Of a stretch of 64,000 nucleotides of DNA, positions 58,127-64,000 are shown piece by piece. Source of the stretch: Dichotomocladium elegans. Taxonomy: Eukaryota > Mucoromycota > Mucoromycetes > Mucorales > Lichtheimiaceae. The number at the start of each line of letters is the position of its first letter. The first letter of the stretch is position 1. The DNA lies in NCBI GenBank assembly GCA_025716815.1, contig JAIXMN010000009.1, positions 558,001-622,000 on the forward strand. The letters are read 5' to 3'. Under the pieces are notes generated by a model. It was not told the DNA's origin and ran no database searches. It saw only the letters and a program-made list of their open reading frames with translations. Position numbers and translations under genes: made by a program.

Positions 58127-59651
58127 ATGGCAACACGCATCCTCTTTCGGAATCAGATATTCAAGAAATCGCAAGCTCTTATTCTGAATCAACGCCTCGG
58201 TTTCCACAGCGCTTCACGAAACCTTGCTCCGAAAGTTGTAGTCACTCGAATTCTACCACAGCATTCCCAGGCCCGTCTCCTTGCGCAGGATTTCGATTTG
58301 ATACAATGGCAAGAGGATCGTTTGATGCCGCGCGAAGAGTTGCTGAAAGAAGTCAGGGGTAAGTTACGTGATGTTACGGATTTTTTAAACGCGCCGTTCT
58401 TAGGTGGCCGTCAACTTGGCCTGGGTGAACCTTTTATTGTTTCTCAAACACATTACTAGGTGCCGAAGGCCTGCTTTGCGTATTGGGCGATAAGATTGAC
58501 AAGGAGGTGTTCGAAGCTGCAGGTATTGAAGACCATATTATCGGTTGAATTGGACTACAATGAACACTTGAACTTGTGATCTATAGGCCCTAGTCTTAAA
58601 ACCGTGACAACTATGAGTGTGGGATATGACCACATCGATCTCCAGGCTGCCAAGGCACATGGTGTTCAGATTGGCTATACGCCTGATGTTCTTACAGACG
58701 CGACGGCTGACCTGACGGTTCTGCTGACATTGGCTGCGGCTCGGCGGATGAAGGAGGTATGGTGAAAAAGGCGGAATGGTGATGTGCAATAGATTCACTC
58801 TGTGTAATTTAGGGAATGCAAGCCGCTCAAAATGGCGAAGTACTGGATAAAGCGTAGTTTGAGCTTACATAGATCTAACGGAGATTTTTCTTTTCGGTTA
58901 GTGGCGTGAATGGCGTCCCAATTGGCTCTGTGGTTACCAGTTCCAGGGCAAGACGTTAGGTATGGTCGGTATGGGCCGTATTGGCCAAGCCGTGGCTCAA
59001 CGTCTACGGGCATTTGGGATCAATCGCGTACTCTACTGGGGCCGTGGTGAAAAAGCCGAGCTTCGCGGTCAAGCAGAATTTGCCACCTTTAACGAGCTTC
59101 TGTCTGAATCGGACTACGTTGTCGCATGCTGCGCGTTGACGCCCGAAACCAAAGAAATCTTTGATTACGCCGCATTTAGCAAAATGAAGAAAACAGCGGT
59201 AAATATGTGTTATTGGCTGGCGTGGATGATGGGATTAAACAGATTTCTCCCCAGATTTTCGCAAATTCTGCCCGTGGTGGTGTTGTGAAGCAGGATGATC
59301 TTGGTATGTGTGTGTGGCTGTGCTTTTAATACAATATGAGTTGACCATTTCTATACTCGTAGTACGAGCTTTGGAGGAGAATTTGATTGCAGGCGCAGGT
59401 CTGGATGTGACAACCCCAGAGCCATTACCAACTAATCACCCATTGTTCCACCTTCCTAACTGTGTGATTTTGCCACATATTGGTAATATTAAGGGGTTGA
59501 AGAAGCGATCATCTAATAACGCTAATAATTTGGTGGGAATTAAATAGGTTCTGCGACTATCGAAGCCCGTGAAGTGATGGGTGATATTTGCATAGACAAT
59601 ATCCTTAATGTTCTACAGAACAAGAAACCTCGTTGTGCACTAGAATTTTAG
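58127..59651 (+). CDS. D-isomer-specific 2-hydroxyacid dehydrogenase (glyoxylate/hydroxypyruvate reductase-like)
   Basis: Eight exons (58127-58358, 58460-58522, 58587-58756, 58813-58839, 58902-59198, 59255-59303, 59363-59482, 59548-59651) give 353 aa. It reduces glyoxylate or hydroxypyruvate with NAD(P)H. The first about 35 residues ([20 protein letters not shown]..., then SASRN) are basic, lack acids and look like a mitochondrial presequence. Conserved blocks: [50 protein letters not shown] (nucleotide-binding GxGxxG), [13 protein letters not shown] (catalytic Arg), [13 protein letters not shown] (Glu) and [12 protein letters not shown] (His). The catalytic triad is therefore complete. Exon 4 is only 27 nt. 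All donors are GT. GRHPR is the closest named relative; the exact substrate is inferred. Confidence 0.93.
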
Positions 59652-59835
59652 ACACAATATAAACAACGTCGATTCCTTTAAAACCATAATGATGCCTGTT
59701 GATGAGTGGGCAAATCTTAACCAGGTGACAATGCACGAAGCTTATCCTTTTCGTACCTTCTCCGCTCCGCTCTTTTGTACTACCCCTTATTTAACGCTTG
59801 CTTTCCTTTCCCCTCGCTCTCTTGTCGCTACACCT

Positions 59836-59890
59836 AACACATACAGACACGCACACACACACACTCACACTCACACACTCTCTCTCTTTC
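59836..59890. repeat. (CA)n / CT-rich microsatellite
   Basis: Imperfect cacaca/cactca run passing into CT repeats, about 60-115 bp upstream of the Hook gene ATG. It is likely part of its promoter or 5' UTR. Confidence 0.8.
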
Positions 59891-59950
59891 TGTGTTTTTG
59901 CTCAATTCCTCACTCTTTCCTCTCGTTCTTAATCCCGGTTAATTCCAGAT

Positions 59951-62900
59951 ATGACTTTTTCGCGAATGGAGGCAGCCCTTGAGGATGCTTTCATCGAATG
60001 GGTAATCCCACCCGCTATATATATACCTTCCACCTGAGCCAACTTTCTTTATAATATCTATACTAGATAAATACCTTTGATGGAAAATCATGCCCCATTG
60101 ACACCATTGTCGAGCTTATTGACGGTGTCATCCTTTCCGAAGTGCTCATTGACATGTAAATCTATATGCTTTTGCGTCATTGACCGCACATCACGTCACA
60201 TCGGCTCAAATAATCTTATATCTCGCTTCTCTGCCTTGTTACGTTGTAGCGATCCTAAATGGTTCAAACAACTCAGCAAGTCAAGTGCCGAAGCTAATGC
60301 TGTAAAGCGGAACAGCATAAACAGTAACGGCAGCGATAGCAATAATGGCGGGGATAGCGCATGGGTGATGCGACTCAACAACCAAAAGAAGATCCATAAG
60401 CTTATTACGCGCTATTTTGAGGAAGTTCTCGGGCAAGACCCCGAGCTCTTGCCAGCAATCGATTTGAATGCTATCGCAAAGGGCGCCAATCATCATGATT
60501 TGCTTCTCATGTGCCAATTAGTGGTGGCTATTGCAGTCCAGTCGGATAATAACCGAATGTACATCGATATGATCCAGAGTCTGTCGCAAAAGAGCCAGCA
60601 TGCACTAATGCTCTCGATTGAAGAAGTATGTTCCTACTACAATCAAAGGCATATAAAAGGGAAAAGATCATGTTTCCGTTGTCTAAGCATGCGGTGGTAT
60701 CTGATTTAATCTACTCGCTCTAGGTTATGAATAACTTTAACGGAGATATTGATAACCACCGGAATTCCCAGCTTTCGGGCAACTCTGGGAGTACAAGCCA
60801 GCGTAGCTTCTTTCTCGACGGGTGAGATATTTGTATATCAAAAGATATAATAGAACACATCATATGTAACCGCTTTAGATGATCCTGATTTTTTCAACGG
60901 TCATGAACTTTTAGCGACATGCCATATCGGTACCAAATCGAGTTTGATCGCATCATATCCGACAAGAAGCTAATCGAGAACACGCATAACCAGCTAATGG
61001 AAGACTATGAGGAGTTGCGAGATCGGTTTGTAAGCTGGCTAATAGTCGCGCTGAAGGATATGAATTCTGTTGACCACCTGACGCAAACACCTGTCTTAGG
61101 ATGAGTTATTGAACGAAAAGAAAGAAATGCAAGCGCGTCTGAGAGATATGGAAGAAGCGATTGCTCAAACAAGTACCACCGGCAAAGCGGATTTTGTGAT
61201 GCGCACCGAAATAGAGCATCTCAAGCAGGACTTGTGAGTCATGAACCGCTACGAAAAGGAAAACGATGGCAGTAAGCGCTCAAACTAATTTTCTAACTTG
61301 GTCAGAGAGAGATGTGAAGAACAGCGCCTAGAGGTTGACAATTTGGCAGAGACTCAGCGAAGTTCTATCAACGAATTGCGCCGAAAGGTCAATATAACCA
61401 TAGTCTCGCGTTGGGCAAATGCAGGCAATCTAACCTTTATATGGTCGCTTATATGTTGGATGATAGGTGGATGAGCTGACAGTCAAGGCCGATGAAGCCG
61501 AAGTACTACGGGCAGAATTGGAGGAATATCGAGAGGCCCTGGAGCGTATGGCGAGCCTTGAAATAACTCTCGAAAAATACGAACGAGAAGCGCAGGAGCG
61601 GATGGATCTGGAAGATCAGATAAAGGCAAGTCATTATTATCATCCCTTGCCGAAACTACGGACTTCTAACTCATGTAATTATAGGCACTTGAGCAGCAAA
61701 ACACAGATCTATTGAAGCGTAGCCATGAAGCTGAAGATGAGTACCGAAAGTTACTACGATTTAAAACTATCATGGGTTCCTTTGAGGAGCAGGTTCAGCA
61801 GCTGGCAGCTAGTAATCGAGAGCTTATGGAAGAGAAGAATCGGTTAGAGGAAGAAAACCGTACCATGACCCAGACATGTCAGTACCTAGAGCAAGAGCGT
61901 GACAGTAATATGGAGCAAGTCCAGTTTTTGGAGGAGCAAATCAAAGAACTTGAGCTGAGCGGTGGTAAAGAATTTAACATATCATATGTTAGGATACGTC
62001 ATTCCAATCAACATCATATATTCTAGGCACATCTATTGAAAAAGCTATCAATCACCGAGCGAGCGTGGTTATTGACGAAGATATTGACGCAGACATGGAA
62101 GAGAACATGAAGAAAGCGAATGTCACGGAATTGTAAGCGAATATATTACGGCTTGCGTGTAATACGATCTCATATCATTGTTGAATAGACGGCTTAACAT
62201 TCAAAGGCTGAAAAATCAGATCAAGGAAATGGAAAAGGCGAAGGGAATTTCTGACGGGACGTCACAAGATGGGAAAGAAAATGTGTCTACGAAAGAGCAG
62301 TTTGGAAACGTAAGATGGAAACAGCAAGCCAATATGATATATCGGCTAATAATTTTCTTTTTATCTTTGGCTTACAGGAGGACTATGCAGCAATTGTTAA
62401 GGAGCGTGACCAATTGCGACAGGAACTTGCGCAAATTCGGAATGGCATTCCTGACTCCCTCCTCAATGAAACTCAAACAGTTATGGCCTTCCGGTCCCGA
62501 ATCCTTGATCTTGAGAAAGAATCGAAACTCCTCAAAGAATGGACATCTAAGCTAGAGGCAACAGTGCTCCAGGGCACGCGCAGTGTTGCTAAGGATAGCG
62601 ATTCCCTTAAAACGTATGAGGCGGAACATGCCAGGATCCAGGAACGTTTGAACCGGTTGGAAGATATCACGAAGATGCAACTTCACGATATCAATCGTAT
62701 GCTTGTGGAGGCGAATTATCTTCACGGTGTAAATAGCGATGGTTCACTCAAGGACAGACCACAACTTACGGAGTGCGTAAACTTCAGATATCAATCATGA
62801 ACAATGGACTGACAAATATGGACATTTAGCGAGGACCTGGAGAAGATCAAAGAACAAAACGCCAATCTTCAAATATGCGTCTTACACTTACAGGAGGAGA

Positions 62901-63359
62901 TTAACGAAAGCCAAAGCAAAATCCGTAAAGCGAGAGATGTAAGTATTTGTGATAATGCGAGTAATGTTAAGATTAATTCGGATGCATCTAGATGATCAAA
63001 CTCTATTCGCAGCTTTTGGAGGAGATGAACGCGCGATTCAATAGTGTGCGCCAGTTTGAAGAACCTAACCCACATAGTCGTACTCCTCGCACTAAAGAAG
63101 AAGAACATGATCTGCTCAAGGTATGTTGTAGAGGCTGGCGTACGTTTATAGTAAATACTGATGACCATCGTAGAAACAAATCCATGATGTACGAGTTCAA
63201 TCACGACGAGAACAGCAACTCATCATTTCTGCGTGGTACGATCTTGCGCGTCGCAACCACAGGGAAGTTATCAATCTTTCCATCCGATCGACCCCCTCCT
63301 CCTGGCTTGGCCAGCAACGCAAGATATTAGATAGTCAGTTGAGAAAGCGCTTGTGCTGA
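59951..63359 (+). CDS. HOK1: Hook-family dynein/kinesin adaptor
   Basis: Fifteen exons give 809 aa, with all phases matching. The Hook N-terminal domain (about residues 1-190) begins MTFSRMEAALEDAFIEWI and includes NTFDGKSCPIDTIVELIDG, SEVLIDIDPKWFKQ, ITRYFEEVLGQ and HHDLLLMCQLVVAIAVQS. In the family this domain binds dynein light intermediate chain and activates motility of early endosomes. A Ser/Asn-rich insert sits inside it. From about residue 240 the protein is almost entirely coiled coil. The last exon reads SRREQQLIISAWYDLARR, similar to the conserved C-terminal cargo/FTS-binding end of Hook proteins. Intron 8 (61626-61684) uses a GC donor (GCAAGT); the adjacent GT would introduce a stop. 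Length is slightly above the usual 700-730. It starts 300 bp after the dehydrogenase gene. Confidence 0.9.
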
Positions 63360-63825
63360 TAGGTAGATCTATTTTGCAGTAAATAACATTGCTATATACG
63401 CGACTACTCTTTTCATACTGAGACGGTATTCCTTATTAAAGACAACTTGCCACACTGTATCTCATCCATTTGGTTCATGTGCGGTTACAACGAGGATTAT
63501 TATGTACATTTTATCACAATGTTTGTCCGATAAGTGCTCTGCATGACATCCTTGAAGCTGAAACAGGAGATTGTCTACTGTAGTTGGAGTATTCTCGATT
63601 TATCTGAGCGTGCAAATCGAGGACTTTATGGCGTTAATGATCATAATTTATTTCAGCAGGTCAATGAATATAGCACGTGACTTTTGTAAAATGATACACA
63701 CGCTCTGAGCGGACTAGCTGAGTGGAATAACAGTATTTGAGCAGTATCCTCCGCTTTACTGTCAAAAAATAAAATATAAAAAAAAATCTTCCTCGCCCTT
63801 TCATATATAACTCTTCGCCAGAACC
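63360..63825. other. intergenic, Hook 3' end to RRP4 promoter
   Basis: 466 bp. AT-rich; a tcatatataa TATA-like sequence lies about 20 bp before the RRP4 ATG. No other feature seen. Confidence 0.5.
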
Positions 63826-64000
63826 ATGGTCGAATTACGCATTTTATCTCCCGTAGCACCTAAATTATCGAACGACAACAATGACAAGATGGATGTCGAT
63901 GACGAGGAAAAGCCTCATTTGGTCAATCCTGGTGAAACCGTGACCACCGATGCACAGTTCATGCGGTACGATCGATAATAATGCAGCTATATATTTCTCT
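63826..64000 (+). CDS. RRP4: exosome complex subunit RRP4, first exon (3' end beyond window)
   Basis: ATG at 63826 opens MVELRILSPVAPKLSNDNN, an acidic MDVDDEEK stretch, then LVNPGETVTTDAQFMR and a GTACGA donor at 63966. The wording VxPGExVTxDxxFMR(GHG) is the conserved N-terminal block of Rrp4, an S1/KH cap subunit of the 3'-5' RNA exosome. Only 46 full codons are visible, so the call rests on that one block. Confidence 0.75.

Noticed and set aside
1..64000. tRNA/rRNA genes and CRISPR-like arrays
   Set aside because: I scanned for tRNA T-arm patterns and regularly spaced repeats on both strands and found none convincing. A covariance-model search would be decisive and was not possible here.

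Overview
The window looks like nuclear DNA of an early-diverging filamentous fungus, most likely Mucoromycota/Mucorales. That assignment is an inference from short introns (mostly 53-100 nt) with clear GT...AG borders, compact multi-exon genes, and decayed Tc1/IS630-like and PIF/Harbinger transposons between genes. I rebuilt 14 complete genes and two genes cut by the window edges by reading through the introns. In every complete model the exon phases close and the summed coding length is a multiple of three.

Layout. At 1-12.8 kb, four features lie on the minus strand: a DHA2-type MFS transporter (its 3' end is off the left edge), a dead Harbinger transposase, a large ArAE/FUSC-type membrane protein, and a second DHA2 MFS gene paralogous to the first. 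This is a same-strand cluster of putative efflux proteins. At 12.8-17 kb there are decayed, mostly unclassifiable sequences and a small inverted-repeat element. At 17-19.1 kb (+) lies a 589-aa polytopic membrane protein of unknown family. At 19.8-27.6 kb (+) lie two F-box/leucine-rich proteins separated by transposon debris. At 27.6-31 kb there is another inverted-repeat element and a Tc1/IS630 relic. At 31-34.6 kb (-) lie a GRAM-domain membrane protein and the tRNA 2-thiolation enzyme NCS6/CTU1. At 37.1-40.1 kb a small protein with a conserved C-terminal block converges on an ankyrin protein that resembles PP1 targeting subunits. At 43.9-47.4 kb (+) lie a UPF0658 Golgi membrane protein and the CCAAT-binding factor subunit HAP5/NF-YC. 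At 47.6-50.3 kb there are more Tc1/IS630 relics. At 51-52.5 kb (-) is eIF4A, and a further relic follows at 54-55 kb. At 58.1-64 kb (+) lie a D-2-hydroxyacid dehydrogenase (GRHPR-like), a Hook-type dynein adaptor, and the first exon of exosome subunit RRP4.

Most genes are single-copy housekeeping functions. The clearest shared theme is the transporter cluster at the left end. The most unusual signal is at the level of splicing: six of about 86 inferred introns, in five genes, need a GC-AG donor, always with the same GCAAGT hexamer. Two of these lie in one MFS paralog at positions where the other paralog has ordinary GT donors. I saw no convincing tRNA, rRNA or CRISPR array, and no complete autonomous transposon.
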